From Haloplanus sp. CK5-1 (lineage in GTDB: Archaea > Halobacteriota > Halobacteria > Halobacteriales > Haloferacaceae): a DNA stretch of 64,000 nucleotides. Each line of letters starts with the position of its first letter. Position 1 is the first letter of the stretch. The stretch is from positions 1,860,001 to 1,924,000 of the forward strand of contig NZ_CP147505.1 of assembly GCF_037201915.1 (NCBI RefSeq). The letters are read 5' to 3'. A program made the position numbers and the translations under genes. The notes beneath the pieces were generated by a model. It saw only the letters and a list, made by a program, of their open reading frames with translations, had not been told where the DNA came from and did not search any database. Positions 33,232-43,447 of the stretch are shown here, piece by piece.

Positions 33232-34982
33232 AGTTGGTCCTCCGAGAGGGCGAACTTGTCGTTCGCGCCGCCGCTCGGCACCATCGGGTAGACGTTCTCC
33301 GCCGGGTCGATGTGGAAGTCGACGACCGACGGACCGTCGTAGTCGAGTGCCTCCTCGACGGCGTCGGCCACCTCGTCGTAGTCGTCGACGCGCCAGCCGC
33401 GCGCGCCAAAGGCCTCGGCGAGTTTGTCGAACTCCGGGATCCAACTGTAGCCGGCGGCCATGTGTCGCCCCTCGAAGAAGGCGTCCTGCCACTGACGGAC
33501 CATCCCGATGTACTCGTTGTTGAGGATGGCGACGGTGATGTCGAGGTCCTCGCGAACGGCCACCGAGAGCTCTTGGACCGTCATCAGGAAGGAGCCGTCG
33601 CCGTCGATGCAGACGACCTCCTCGCCGTCGTCGGCCGCCATCTTCGCCCCGATGGCCGCGGGGAGGCCGTAGCCCATCGTCCCCAGCCCGTGCGAGGAGA
33701 CCCACGTCCGTGGCTCGCGGAACGTCCAGTACTGCGACGCCCACATCTGGTGTTGGCCGACCCCCGAGGTGACGATGGCCTCGTCGCTCGTGGCCTCGTC
33801 GAGCGCCTCGACGACGAACTGCGGCTTGAGCGGTTCGTCGTCGGGGGCCGCGTAGTCCATCGGATACTCCTCCTGCCACGCCAGACACTGCTCGCGCCAC
33901 TCGTCGGCGTCGGGCGCGGTCGTCAACGCCCCGTCCAACTGCTCGAGGACGCGCCCCGCGTCGCCGATCAGCGGGTAGTCGGCGTGGATGTTCTTGCTGA
34001 TCTCGGCGGGGTCGATGTCGACGTGGATCACCTCCGCTTCGGGAGCGAATGACTCGATACCGCCCGTGAGGCGGTCGTCGAACCGCGTGCCGACGGCGAT
34101 CAGCAGGTCCGTGTGGTTGATCGCCATGTTGGCGTAGCCGGTGCCGTGCATCCCCGCCCACGACAGACAGAGGTCGTGGTCCTCGGGCATGGTGCCGATG
34201 CCGGGCATCGTCGTCACGACCGGGATGTCGTAGGCCGTGGCGAACTCGCGGGCCGTCTCCGCCGCGTTCGCCTTCACGACGCCGCCGCCGAACAACAACA
34301 GCGGCTTGTCGGCGGCTTCGATGGCCCGGGCAGCCGTCTCCACGTCCGCGTGGTCGGCCTCGTCTTGGGGCATGTACGTCTCCGGCGTCTGTGCCATCCC
34401 CGGGTCACGGTCCGTCTCGGCGTTGGTCACGTCCTTCGGGAGATCGACGAGTGTCGGCCCCGGCCGGCCCGTTCCCGCGAGCGCCACCGCCTCGCCGACG
34501 GTGTCGCCGACGGTGTCGGCGTCGTTCGCGAAGTAGTTGTTCTTCGTGATGGGGGCGGTGATGCCCGTCGTGTCCGTCTCCTGGAAGGCGTCGCTCCCGA
34601 CCATGCTCTGGGGCACCTGCCCGGTCAGCGCCACGACGGCGTCGGAGTCCATGTTGGCGTCGGCGATGCCTGTCACGAGGTTGGTCGCGCCGGGACCCGA
34701 GGTGGCCAGGCAGACGCCCGGCTCTCCCGACACCACGTTGTAGGCGTCGGCGGCGTGGGCCGCTCCCTGCTCGTGGGCCATCATGACGTGGTCGATATCG
34801 GAGTTCCACAGCGCGTCGTACACCGGCATGATCGCGCCGCCCTGCACACCGAACATCACCTCGATACCGGTGTTCTCCAGGGCACGGACGACCGACGTCG
34901 CGCCGGACGACACCGTCGTCGGCGTCGTCTCCGTGTCGCTGTCGGCCTCCGTCTCGGGTGGCTGGGTCGTTCGTTCGCTCAT
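33228..34982 (-). CDS. ilvB: Acetolactate synthase large subunit
   Basis: This 584-residue thiamine-diphosphate enzyme condenses two pyruvates, or pyruvate with 2-oxobutyrate. The N-terminal catalytic Glu is in [16 protein letters not shown]. The ThDP/Mg site is [15 protein letters not shown] ending in [13 protein letters not shown]-domain and central-domain lengths are normal. GGAGG lies 8 nt before ATG 34982, a good ribosome site. A 17-codon ORF ends on the start codon. It is the first long gene of ilvBNC-leuCDB. Confidence 0.96.
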   Translation of the reverse strand: MSERTTQPPETEADSDTETTPTTVSSGATSVVRALENTGIEVMFGVQGGAIMPVYDALWNSDIDHVMMAHEQGAAHAADAYNVVSGEPGVCLATSGPGATNLVTGIADANMDSDAVVALTGQVPQSMVGSDAFQETDTTGITAPITKNNYFANDADTVGDTVGEAVALAGTGRPGPTLVDLPKDVTNAETDRDPGMAQTPETYMPQDEADHADVETAARAIEAADKPLLLFGGGVVKANAAETAREFATAYDIPVVTTMPGIGTMPEDHDLCLSWAGMHGTGYANMAINHTDLLIAVGTRFDDRLTGGIESFAPEAEVIHVDIDPAEISKNIHADYPLIGDAGRVLEQLDGALTTAPDADEWREQCLAWQEEYPMDYAAPDDEPLKPQFVVEALDEATSDEAIVTSGVGQHQMWASQYWTFREPRTWVSSHGLGTMGYGLPAAIGAKMAADDGEEVVCIDGDGSFLMTVQELSVAVREDLDITVAILNNEYIGMVRQWQDAFFEGRHMAAGYSWIPEFDKLAEAFGARGWRVDDYDEVADAVEEALDYDGPSVVDFHIDPAENVYPMVPSGGANDKFALSEDQL

Positions 34983-35032
34983 GCTGTCCTCCAGTGACGA
35001 TGTCTCGGTGGCTGTCGGTGTGAGTCGGTCAT
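34979..35032 (-). promoter_or_regulatory. 17-codon leader ORF overlapping the ilvB start
   Basis: ATG 35032 opens a frame encoding [17 protein letters not shown], whose TGA overlaps the ilvB ATG. The peptide is rich in His and Arg and contains no Leu, Ile or Val, so it does not look like a classical branched-chain attenuator. It could couple translation into ilvB or be chance. The ilvB ribosome site GGAGG lies inside its last codons. Confidence 0.4.
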
Positions 35033-35096
35033 GGTTGGGTGGCTGTCTGGCTCCCTGTGTACGTGTGGTGCGGTCGCGTCGGAGAATGGGGTGTGA

Positions 35097-35112
35097 GGGG
35101 CTATACAGCCCC
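35097..35112. repeat. Perfect palindrome GGGGCT-ATAC-AGCCCC upstream of ilvB
   Basis: Six-base arms flank ATAC (GTAT on the minus strand). On the minus strand this places a TGTATAG TATA-like core inside the palindrome, about 115-130 nt before ilvB. It is a candidate operator overlapping the promoter of the ilvBNC-leuCDB unit. The promoter assignment is inferred. Confidence 0.5.
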
Positions 35113-35203
35113 TACAATAGGATCGATCCGTCCCTCGGCACCGCGGCTGTGGCGGGCCGACGGATCGCGGCGCGTGGCCGAACTGCGGGCTGGATCGAAC
35201 CCT

Positions 35204-35221
35204 CGCATCGTATCCGATGCG
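35204..35221. repeat. Inverted repeat CGCATCG-TATC-CGATGCG between leuA and ilvB
   Basis: Seven-base perfect arms surround a 4-nt loop. It follows the leuA stop by about 90 nt on the transcribed strand. It has no T-run after it, so it is not an obvious terminator. It may be a regulator site for ilvB. With the entries at 34979 and 35097 this accounts for the otherwise gene-free stretch 34983-35310. Confidence 0.4.
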
Positions 35222-35310
35222 TTCTTCTCCGACGACATAACTGTTTCCGTCGCGGTCCACGTGGGGAGCCACCCGCCGCTCCACGGGTGGAGCGAGCGGG
35301 GACGACCCCA

Positions 35311-36532
<1,222 letters not shown>

Positions 36533-36557
36533 TGTACTATGTTCGAGGCCACGCCCG

Positions 36558-36567
36558 ATATATAAAA
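36558..36567 (-). promoter_or_regulatory. TATA element of leuA
   Basis: On the minus strand the sequence TTTTATATAT is centred about 31 nt before ATG 36532. Transcription should then begin within a few bases of that ATG. This makes the GTG at 36552 an unlikely start and points to the frameshift explanation for leuA. Confidence 0.6.
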
Positions 36568-36721
36568 CTGTCCTTGTGCGTGCCGGGTTCGTCGTCCCGG
36601 CCGGGTCGGTAGTGTCTCTCCCCGAACCGGTCCGTCGACCGCCCGACGGTACCGACTCCGACGGGCCGTGGCGCACACGTTCGGGACAACCCTCTGGACG
36701 CCACGGCGTCGATCCGGACCG

Positions 36722-37096
36722 ATGCCAGTAATCGACTTCGACGCCCAGCGCGAGTACGACGACGAGCGCTTCGCTGCACACGGTGTGTTCCGGAGCGACC
36801 GGACGAAGGTCGTCTGTGGCTTCTTCGAACCCGGACAGTTCATCCCGGTCCACGCGCCGGACAGCGACGTGGTCGTCTCCGTCCGGTCGGGGACGGGCCG
36901 CGTCCGCGAAGGTGAGACCGATCACGCGGTGGAACCCGGCGACGTGGTCGTCGTCGCCGCGGGGACGGCCCGCGGGGTCGAGGCCGACGACGACGCCCGA
37001 CTGGAGGCGCTCCTGGTGACCGCGCCGCCGCCGACCGACGCCGAACACGACCCGGTTCGGAAGGGACTGCGGGAGGGTGAGTTCGAACCGGAGTGA
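36722..37096 (+). CDS. Cupin-domain protein
   Basis: This 124-residue single cupin has the first motif region VVCGFFEPGQFIPVHAPDSDVVVSVRSG. The second motif region is HAVEPGDVVVVAAGTARGVEA. Metal ligands of the first motif are reduced to one His (VHAPDSD), and the second motif lacks the usual His (ARGVEA), so metal binding is doubtful. It may be a ligand sensor or an isomerase-like protein. The acidic tail is typical of halophiles. ATG 36722 starts the conserved part. It is divergent from leuA. Confidence 0.8.
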   Translation: MPVIDFDAQREYDDERFAAHGVFRSDRTKVVCGFFEPGQFIPVHAPDSDVVVSVRSGTGRVREGETDHAVEPGDVVVVAAGTARGVEADDDARLEALLVTAPPPTDAEHDPVRKGLREGEFEPE

Positions 37097-37146
37097 GGGA
37101 GTTCGGACGCCCGAACGCTTTTCTCCCGCCCCGTCGATTGGGTTCC

Positions 37147-37443
37147 ATGAGCGAGTTCGACCTCGACCTCCGGAACGCGGAGGAGCAACTGGGGGAGGGC
37201 GGCGACGACGGCGGCTCCGAGGTCGTTCTCGGCGTCCTCGACGGGAGCACCGACCCCGAGGAGTGGATCGCCGCCGTCGAGGCCGGCGAGATACTGGTGT
37301 TGAACGTCGAGGGCGACCTGAACCGACTCGCGGCGGGGTTCGCCCGCGAGGTGCGCGACGCCGGCGGGACGCTGATGCGATTTCGTGGCTTCCTCGTCGT
37401 GACGCCGCCCGGCGTCGGCATCGACACCGACCGGCTCTCCTGA
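37147..37443 (+). CDS. Conserved haloarchaeal protein (possibly DUF5779)
   Basis: This 98-residue protein begins MSEFDLDLRNAEEQL and has an alpha/beta-looking core (VVLGVLDGSTDPEEWIAAVE, GEILVLNVEGDLNRLA). It ends with a Gly/Pro-rich strand (FLVVTPPGVGID). The pattern fits an uncharacterised haloarchaeal family I recall as DUF5779, unverified. It precedes a gene of unknown function on the same strand. ATG 37147 gives the family-like N-terminus. Confidence 0.78.
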   Translation: MSEFDLDLRNAEEQLGEGGDDGGSEVVLGVLDGSTDPEEWIAAVEAGEILVLNVEGDLNRLAAGFAREVRDAGGTLMRFRGFLVVTPPGVGIDTDRLS

Positions 37444-37510
37444 CGGACTCGCCCGTCACCCCGCCACGACCGATCGAGGGTTTATGCGCGTCCCGACCCC
37501 ACCTCGTGGT

Positions 37511-38191
37511 ATGCCACTGAAGGGAGGCCGTGCGACCCTGCACGAGATCGACCGCTGGGAGGGTGGCGTCGGCTGGATCGCCTACCCCGACGAGGACATG
37601 CAACGGGCGAGTCACGCCCTCGCCGTCGACGGCGAGGTGTGGGCCGTCGACCCGGTCGACGCACCGGGCGTCGACGACTTGCTCGACGACGTGGGCGAGG
37701 TCACCGGCGTCGCGCTCTGTCTCGACCGCCACAAGCGCGACGCGGCCGCCGTCGCCAACAGACACGATGTCCCCGTCTCCGTCCCGGAGTGGATGGACGG
37801 CGTCGCGCCGAAACTCGACGCCCCGGTCGAGACGTTCGGGGATGAACTCGGCGACACGGGCTACCGCGTACGACGGGTCCGGGACGCCTCGTTCCCACCG
37901 TGGCAGGAGGCCGCGCTCTACCGTCCGGGCGAGACGCTGCTGGTGCCCGAGGCGGTGGGTACCGCCTCCTTCTTCCGGGCCGACGGCGAGCGACTCGGCG
38001 TCCACCCCATGTTGCGGCCGATCCCGCCGCGGGGCGCGCTCGCCGACTGTTCGCCCGAGCGGGTGCTCGTGGGCCACGGTGAGGGGATCTTCGACGACGC
38101 CGAGGGCGCACTTCGTGACGCCCTCGCCGGCGCGCGCCGCCGACTCCCGGCCGCGTACGCGAAAATGATTCGCGAGATGGTGCTGGGGTGA
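37511..38191 (+). CDS. Metallo-beta-lactamase-like fold protein lacking the metal motif, unknown function
   Basis: This 226-residue protein has the strand pattern of MBL-fold hydrolases in outline: WAVDPVDAPGVDDLLDD, ALCLDRHKRDAAAVANRH and VLVGHGEGIFDDAEGALRDAL near the end. The catalytic HxHxDH is absent; CLDRHKRD occupies the place. It may be an inactive or divergent member, and the assignment is tentative. GTTTATGCG about 28 nt upstream supports ATG 37511. The stop overlaps the GTG of the next gene, so the pair is probably co-translated. Confidence 0.68.
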   Translation: MPLKGGRATLHEIDRWEGGVGWIAYPDEDMQRASHALAVDGEVWAVDPVDAPGVDDLLDDVGEVTGVALCLDRHKRDAAAVANRHDVPVSVPEWMDGVAPKLDAPVETFGDELGDTGYRVRRVRDASFPPWQEAALYRPGETLLVPEAVGTASFFRADGERLGVHPMLRPIPPRGALADCSPERVLVGHGEGIFDDAEGALRDALAGARRRLPAAYAKMIREMVLG

Positions 38192-38628
38192 CTCGGAGCC
38201 GGGACACGACCGGCGTCCACGTGACCCGGGGGCTGATCGAGGTGTTGGTCGACCGGGCCGCGGACGCCGAACCCTCGCGAGTGAACACCGTCCTCGACGC
38301 GACGCCCGCTTCGGAGTTCGACGCCGACCTCGGTCTCGATCCGTCGACGCTCGTGTTGACACACCTCTACTTCCCCGCGGCCGGTCGCTCCGTCAGCGAC
38401 GTCTTCGGCGTCGACCTCGGAACACCCGCCGGCCGGGGGCGCGCACGCTTTCTCACGCATCCGCAGGGTCCGCCCGAACTCACCCGTCGTGACGACCTCG
38501 CGGGCGTCGTGTTGCTCGCGGTGCCGCCGTGGGAGGTGGCGTCCGTCACCGCGTTCGACCGGCGAGGACGACGGCTCGAACTGACGGTCGTCGACGCCGA
38601 ACCACCGGTCGAGTCGCTGCCCGAGTGA
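38188..38628 (+). CDS. Conserved haloarchaeal protein, unknown function
   Basis: This 146-residue protein starts at GTG 38188, overlapping the previous stop. It shows an N-terminal helix (TRGLIEVLVDRAAD), then THLYFPAAGRSVSDVFGVDLGTP and a final beta-rich segment. It has no membrane segment, metal motif or recognised domain. Coupling to the MBL-like gene suggests a shared role that cannot be named. Codon use is like its neighbours. Confidence 0.7.
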   Translation: MTRSRDTTGVHVTRGLIEVLVDRAADAEPSRVNTVLDATPASEFDADLGLDPSTLVLTHLYFPAAGRSVSDVFGVDLGTPAGRGRARFLTHPQGPPELTRRDDLAGVVLLAVPPWEVASVTAFDRRGRRLELTVVDAEPPVESLPE

Positions 38629-38712
38629 TACGGACGATTGCAACTGTGTGCCGGTGGTTCGCCGGATCGTCTCGGTGAACCACCGGGAAGGACTCACAGG
38701 AAACCGTACGAG

Positions 38713-38922
38713 TCAGTCCAGGTAGCCGAGGTCGGCCAACTGGTCCGTGATCTCGTCGAACTCGGCCTCGGTCAACTCCCCTTGGCGCTGGTGCTGGATG
38801 ACGATGCTCCGGAGCAGGAAGCGAACCAAGTCGCTCGTGCTCGAGAAGCTAGTGCCCTCGATGGTGTCCTCGACGCGGTCGCCGAGTTCCTTCGGGATCG
38901 AGACGGTAGTGTAGTCGGTCAT
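38713..38922 (-). CDS. Ribbon-helix-helix (CopG-type) protein
   Basis: This 69-residue protein begins MTDYTTVSIPKELGDRVEDT, the strand and first helix of an RHH DNA-binding domain. The second helix, SSTSDLVRFLLRSIV, and a polar tail follow. Such proteins act as dimeric repressors or antitoxins. No toxin gene is adjacent. An AGTGTAATG element lies a leaderless distance upstream of ATG 38922. Confidence 0.85.
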   Translation of the reverse strand: MTDYTTVSIPKELGDRVEDTIEGTSFSSTSDLVRFLLRSIVIQHQRQGELTEAEFDEITDQLADLGYLD

Positions 38923-39055
38923 GGTCGTAGCACGACCGCAGGACGCATTACACTTACTCCCGCAGTCGACGGGGCTGACCGTCGCTCCGGACACGAGTCG
39001 ACGGCGACAGGTCGAATGGCGGTCGTTTTTAGTGTCTCGGTGACAACCCCCGGTA

Positions 39056-39382
39056 ATGGCAGCGAGGCCGCCCCAGCAGGACACGTCGTCGCCCGATTCG
39101 GTCGAGTTCGGCATCGCCGCCCTCGTCGGCCACCTCGATCAGGCGGATCTGGAGTTTCCCGCAACCCGCGACGAGGTGGTTCGGGCGCTCGGTGACCCGG
39201 AGATTCCGTACGACGGGTCGGGAAGCGCAGTCGCCCTGTCCGAGGCGATGGAGTCGCTTCCGGAGCGGACGTTCGACTCCGAGTCGGAACTCCTCGACTT
39301 GCTCCACCCGGTGTTCGAGGAGTACCGCGTCTCCACGGGCGGTAGCCTCATCGGGCGGCTCCGATCCATCCTCCCCTTCTAG
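39056..39382 (+). CDS. Small conserved haloarchaeal protein (DUF5789-like)
   Basis: This 108-residue acidic protein resembles small haloarchaeal helical proteins I recall as DUF5789. A pattern of short helices (VEFGIAALVGHLDQADLEFP, ATRDEVVRALGD) is followed by SALSEAMESLPERTF-like sequence and a hydrophobic end. It has no enzymatic signature. A TTTTTAG element lies upstream at leaderless distance. Its stop overlaps the stop of the convergent bat-type regulator gene. Confidence 0.72.
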   Translation: MAARPPQQDTSSPDSVEFGIAALVGHLDQADLEFPATRDEVVRALGDPEIPYDGSGSAVALSEAMESLPERTFDSESELLDLLHPVFEEYRVSTGGSLIGRLRSILPF

Positions 39383-40047
39383 TTCGGCGCGACCCGCGGT
39401 TCGTCGCCGAGCGGCGTCTCGAGTTGTCCCGTGACGAACTGCTTGATGACCGACTCCTCCGCCCGGTGGAGGGTGACGCTGGCCGTCGACTTCGCCAACC
39501 CCACCTCGTCGGCGAGTTCGGTCAGCGTACACTCCCGGGGCGTGTCGTAGTAACCCGACTCGGCCGCCGTCACGAGCAGTTCGCGCTGTTGGTCGGTGAG
39601 CAGATCCGGCTGTTCGACGGCGTCGTACACCTCGTTGAGCGTGTACGACATCCCGAACGCCTCCAGTTGGTCGCCGAACTCCGAGAGCCGATCCCGCGAG
39701 GCCGTGAGTTCGATCAGCGCCTGTCCGTCGCGGATCGTCAGCGGCAGTTCCAGCGGCGCACCGGACTCCTGGATCGACAGCAAGAGGAGCGGTTCGTCCG
39801 TCTCGAACTGCGTGACTGTGGTGTCGTCCGACCGCTGCATCACCCGCAGCGAGGTGATGCCGTCCCTGCTCTCGACGGCCCCGAGGACGGCCGGCAGGGA
39901 GTCGCTCTCGATCTCGAGCAGTCCGAACCCCGTCTCCCCCGACGGGACGGCCGACAGCACCCGGAACGTCGTCGAGGGGAACTCCCGCGACACCTCCCCG
40001 ATCCAGATCACCTCCGGCAGATCGATCGTGAGTTTGGCGTAGGGCAT
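39379..40047 (-). CDS. Bat-type HTH transcriptional regulator
   Basis: This 222-residue regulator resembles the bacterio-opsin-activator family. The N-terminal part is an all-beta sensor-like domain (residues 1-150). The C-terminal HTH_10 domain carries LLTDQQRELLVTAAESGYYDTPRECTLTELADEVGLAKSTASVTLHRAEESVI. This domain is widespread in haloarchaea and controls varied targets. It is divergent from an MFS transporter gene, a plausible target. There is no PAS/GAF domain, unlike full-length Bat. Confidence 0.9.
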   Translation of the reverse strand: MPYAKLTIDLPEVIWIGEVSREFPSTTFRVLSAVPSGETGFGLLEIESDSLPAVLGAVESRDGITSLRVMQRSDDTTVTQFETDEPLLLLSIQESGAPLELPLTIRDGQALIELTASRDRLSEFGDQLEAFGMSYTLNEVYDAVEQPDLLTDQQRELLVTAAESGYYDTPRECTLTELADEVGLAKSTASVTLHRAEESVIKQFVTGQLETPLGDEPRVAPN

Positions 40048-40227
40048 AATCTCCGTAGTCGGACCAACGCCGTCACGTCCCTCGGCGGTTTGCCCGAACA
40101 TGTTCCGCGTTCCGGCGGGGCTGAGGGCCCCCCGACGGCGCGGGTCGTCGTCCCGGTCACGTGAACCGCGTTCACACGACACCGCGAAAACGAACCGTTC
40201 ACGTAGCGGAGTTCTCGACACCACGTC

Positions 40228-41484
40228 GTGTTCGGATCGACGCTGGGGACGGTCCGCGGATTCAGGCGTCCCGTCTACGCCGTCGCGGGCGGGCGGCTGA
40301 TCAACGTGTTCGGCTCGGGACTGGTCTACCCCTTCGCGACCATCCACTTCCACCTGCAGGTGGGCATCCCACTGAGCGTCGTCGGCCTCGGCCTCCTCGC
40401 CAACAACGTCGCCACGGCGACGGGGACGGCCGTCGGGGGCTACCTCGCGGACCGGTACGGCCGACGGCCGGTGATGGTCGGGAGCATGGCTCTCTCGGCG
40501 TTCACGCTCGCGGCGTACGCTCTCGTGACCACGGGCGCGGGCTTTATCGCCGTCGCGACGGCCGCCGGCCTGACGACGGGGCTGTACGCCCCGGCGAGTC
40601 AGGCCATGATCGCCGACCTCACCGACGCGGCGGAGCGGGAGCGCGGTTACGGCCTCCTGAAGGTCGCCAGTAACGTCGGCTTCGGGTCCGGCTTCGTCGT
40701 CGGTGGGGTGCTCTACGAGGTGGCGAACGTCGCCGTCTTCGTCGCCGACGGACTCACCTCCGCCGTCGTCGCCGCCGTCCTCGTGGTCGCCCTGCCGCGG
40801 GTCCACGACGGCCGGGCCGCTTCCCTCTCCGAGAGCGCCGGCGACTGGCGACGGATCGTCTCCCGACGCCGACTCCTCGGACTCGCGCTGCTGAACGTCG
40901 GGTTCGCGGTCCTGTACGCCCAGATGCAGGCGACCGTACCGGTGGTCGCCAGCGAGCGCCTCGGACTCGACTCCGCCCAACTGGGGACGCTGTACGTCCT
41001 GAATCCGGTCGTCCTCGTCCTCTTCCAGATGCCGATCATCGACGCGGTCGGCGACTGGCGACGCACCCGCGGGCTACTCGCCTCCGTCGCGTTCTGGGGA
41101 GGCAGTTTTCTGGCCGTCGCCGGCGTGACGCCGGTGGTCACCGCTGTGGGCGGTACCGTGGCGACGGCCGTCGGCGTCGGTCTACTCGGCGTCTTTCTCG
41201 TCCTCCGGACCGTCGGCGAGGTACTTCACTCGCCGCTCGTCACCTCGCTCGCCAGCGACTTCGGCACCGCCGACGGCCGCGGCTCGCGTCTCTCGCTCGT
41301 CGAAATCGCCAAGCGCCTCGGGATGGGGCTGGGCGCGGCCCTGGGTGGGGCCTTCTTCGACTACGGGTTCGCGGCCCTGCTCTGGCCGGCGCTGATCCTC
41401 GCGTGTGTCGGCCTCGCGGTTGGCTTGCTCGTCCTCGAACGCCGCGTCTCGCCGGCGGAGAACGGCGTCGCCGGCGGCGAGTGA
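40228..41484 (+). CDS. MFS transporter
   Basis: This 418-residue major facilitator protein has about twelve hydrophobic segments. The loop 2-3 signature GGYLADRYGRRPVMVGS is intact and a second half-signature is weaker. Members export drugs or sugars; the substrate is unknown. The GTG start (40228) begins MFGSTLGTVRGFRRP. It is divergent from the bat-type regulator gene, so it may be regulated by it. Confidence 0.9.
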   Translation: MFGSTLGTVRGFRRPVYAVAGGRLINVFGSGLVYPFATIHFHLQVGIPLSVVGLGLLANNVATATGTAVGGYLADRYGRRPVMVGSMALSAFTLAAYALVTTGAGFIAVATAAGLTTGLYAPASQAMIADLTDAAERERGYGLLKVASNVGFGSGFVVGGVLYEVANVAVFVADGLTSAVVAAVLVVALPRVHDGRAASLSESAGDWRRIVSRRRLLGLALLNVGFAVLYAQMQATVPVVASERLGLDSAQLGTLYVLNPVVLVLFQMPIIDAVGDWRRTRGLLASVAFWGGSFLAVAGVTPVVTAVGGTVATAVGVGLLGVFLVLRTVGEVLHSPLVTSLASDFGTADGRGSRLSLVEIAKRLGMGLGAALGGAFFDYGFAALLWPALILACVGLAVGLLVLERRVSPAENGVAGGE

Positions 41485-41534
41485 CGATCCGGAACCGCGA
41501 CCGGCCGGAGTAGCGACGTGCCGTCGACGGCTCC

Positions 41535-43019
41535 TTACTTCAGCCGGTCCCGAACCGCGTCCCGACGCACCGTTCCGGAGTCGGTCCGGGGGACCGCATC
41601 GCCGAACCGGATGGTCCGGGGAATCTCGTAGTCGGCGAGCCGCTCCCGGCAGTACGACTCGACGGCGGCGGTCGAGAGGTCGACCCCGTCGCGGGGGACG
41701 ACTAGCGCGGCGACGCGTTCCCCCCACTCGTCGTCGGGGAGCCCGACGACCGCCGCGTCCGCCACGTCCGGGTGTGTCAGGATCACCTCGGTCACCTCGG
41801 CGGGGGCGACGTTCTCCCCGCCGGTAACGATCAGGTCGTCGGTGCGGCCGACGACCCACACCCGCCCGTCCTCGTCGCGGTACCCCACGTCACCGGTGTG
41901 GAGACCGTTCGGGCCGAACGCCGACCGGTCGTCGTCCAGGTAGCCGGGAGCGACGGTCGGCCCCGAGACGACGAGTTCGCCGACCTCGCCCGGCGGCCGC
42001 TCGTCGCCGTCCTCGCTCCGGACCGAGAGGTCGGTCCAGAACAGCGGTCGACCGACCGTCCCCGGGTATGCCCGCGCCTCGGCGGGCGTCGCCGTCGCGA
42101 TCTGTGAGGCCGTCTCGGTCATGCCGTAGGTCGGGAAGACCGGCACGTCCCGATCCCGACACCGGTCGAGGAGGTCGCCGGTCGCCGGCGCGCCACCGAG
42201 CAGGACTGCCCGCATCGACGGGCCGAGCGATCCCTCGGTCGCGTCGAGGAGGCGACCGAGCGTCGTCGGTACCAGCGACGTGGCCGTCACGTCGTAGGCT
42301 TCGAAGTCGGCGGCGACGGCGTCGGTCTCGAACGACTCCCGGACGACGACCGTCATGCCGTAGAGGGGCATCCGGACGAGCGGCGTGAGGCCGCCGACGT
42401 GGTGACAGGGGAGGGTGACGTGCCAGGTCTCGGCCCGATCCAGCCCGAGGCGGATCGCCGAGGCGACGGCGCTGGCGAGGACGTTCCCGGCCGTCAGGCG
42501 GACGCCCTTCGGCCGTCCAGTCGTCCCCGAAGTGAATGGGACGAACAGCGTCGAATCGAGGCCCCAGTCGTGGGGGACGACCGCCTCCGGCGTTCGGGCC
42601 GACAGCGCCGTCGCACCGGACGCGGGGTCGTCGACGGACACGACGGGCACGGTCGCTTCGTCGACCGCCGCCGCGGCGTCGACGGCGTCGGCCTCGGTCG
42701 TCGCGTCACAGATCAGGGCCGTGGCGCCGGCACGATCCAGCCGCTCGGCGAGGTCCGCTGGCGTGAGTCGCGGGCCGAGCGGAACGGTGACCGCGCCGAG
42801 TCGAATCGCGGCGTGAACCACCTCGACGGCCGTCCGACCGGTGGGGAGGAGAACGCCGAGGTGGTCGCCGGGACGGACCCCGAGCGTGGCCAGTCGGCCA
42901 GCCGTCCGCTCGACCCCGGCGTCCAGGTCCGCGACCGTCAGTCGCTCGTCCCGGTCGGCGTCGATCAGCGCCGTCGCCCCCGGAGTCACGTCTACCCGGT
43001 GTGTGAGCGGGTCGTTCAT
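41535..43019 (-). CDS. menE: o-Succinylbenzoate-CoA ligase
   Basis: This 494-residue AMP-forming acyl-CoA synthetase has the P-loop TSGTTGRPKGVRLT, FPTYGMTETAS and LHTGDVGYRDEDGRVWVVGRTDDLIVTGGENVAP, with the C-terminal Lys in DSGTVRRDAV. It most resembles MenE of menaquinone synthesis, activating o-succinylbenzoate. No other men gene is in the window, so the substrate is inferred from family resemblance; other acyl-CoA ligases are possible. It overlaps the epimerase gene (ATGA), a likely operon. Confidence 0.85.
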   Translation of the reverse strand: MNDPLTHRVDVTPGATALIDADRDERLTVADLDAGVERTAGRLATLGVRPGDHLGVLLPTGRTAVEVVHAAIRLGAVTVPLGPRLTPADLAERLDRAGATALICDATTEADAVDAAAAVDEATVPVVSVDDPASGATALSARTPEAVVPHDWGLDSTLFVPFTSGTTGRPKGVRLTAGNVLASAVASAIRLGLDRAETWHVTLPCHHVGGLTPLVRMPLYGMTVVVRESFETDAVAADFEAYDVTATSLVPTTLGRLLDATEGSLGPSMRAVLLGGAPATGDLLDRCRDRDVPVFPTYGMTETASQIATATPAEARAYPGTVGRPLFWTDLSVRSEDGDERPPGEVGELVVSGPTVAPGYLDDDRSAFGPNGLHTGDVGYRDEDGRVWVVGRTDDLIVTGGENVAPAEVTEVILTHPDVADAAVVGLPDDEWGERVAALVVPRDGVDLSTAAVESYCRERLADYEIPRTIRFGDAVPRTDSGTVRRDAVRDRLK

Positions 43020-43405
43020 GCGTGTTCGACGAGTTCGACGAGGACGCCGCCGGTCGAGTCGGGGTGGAGGAAGGCGACGTCGTGGCCCCACGCACCCGGT
43101 CGGGGACTGTCGTCGACGGTCTCGACGCCGGCGGCGCGGGCGGCGTCGAGAGCCGACTCGACGTCGTCCGTCGCGAGCGCGACGTGGTGGAGTCCGGGTC
43201 CCCGACCGTCGAGGTAGCGGGCGATCGGTCCCTCGTCGGTTCGGGGTTCGAGCAGTTCGAGGTAGCCGTCGCCCACGTCGAGGAATGTCACGTCGAGTCC
43301 GTCGAACGTCTCCCGGTGGGCGACCGGCGTATCGAAGAGGGATCCGAACAGATCGGCCAGGGCGTCGCCGTCGCGCGTCGCGACGCCGACGTGATCGAAG
43401 CGCAT
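43016..43405 (-). CDS. mce: Methylmalonyl-CoA epimerase
   Basis: This 129-residue VOC-fold protein interconverts the (R) and (S) forms of methylmalonyl-CoA. It has the His/Glu metal pattern: FDHVGVATRD, FLDVGDGYLELLEP, LHHVALATDD and GVLVELVEHA. The mutase large subunit lies about 6.5 kb away on the same strand, consistent with propionyl-CoA or succinate metabolism. ATCTATATG upstream at leaderless distance supports ATG 43405 over 43432. Confidence 0.92.
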   Translation of the reverse strand: MRFDHVGVATRDGDALADLFGSLFDTPVAHRETFDGLDVTFLDVGDGYLELLEPRTDEGPIARYLDGRGPGLHHVALATDDVESALDAARAAGVETVDDSPRPGAWGHDVAFLHPDSTGGVLVELVEHA

Positions 43406-43447
43406 ACCGATACCACCGACCCGCGCGGACATATAGATTGGTGGGCG

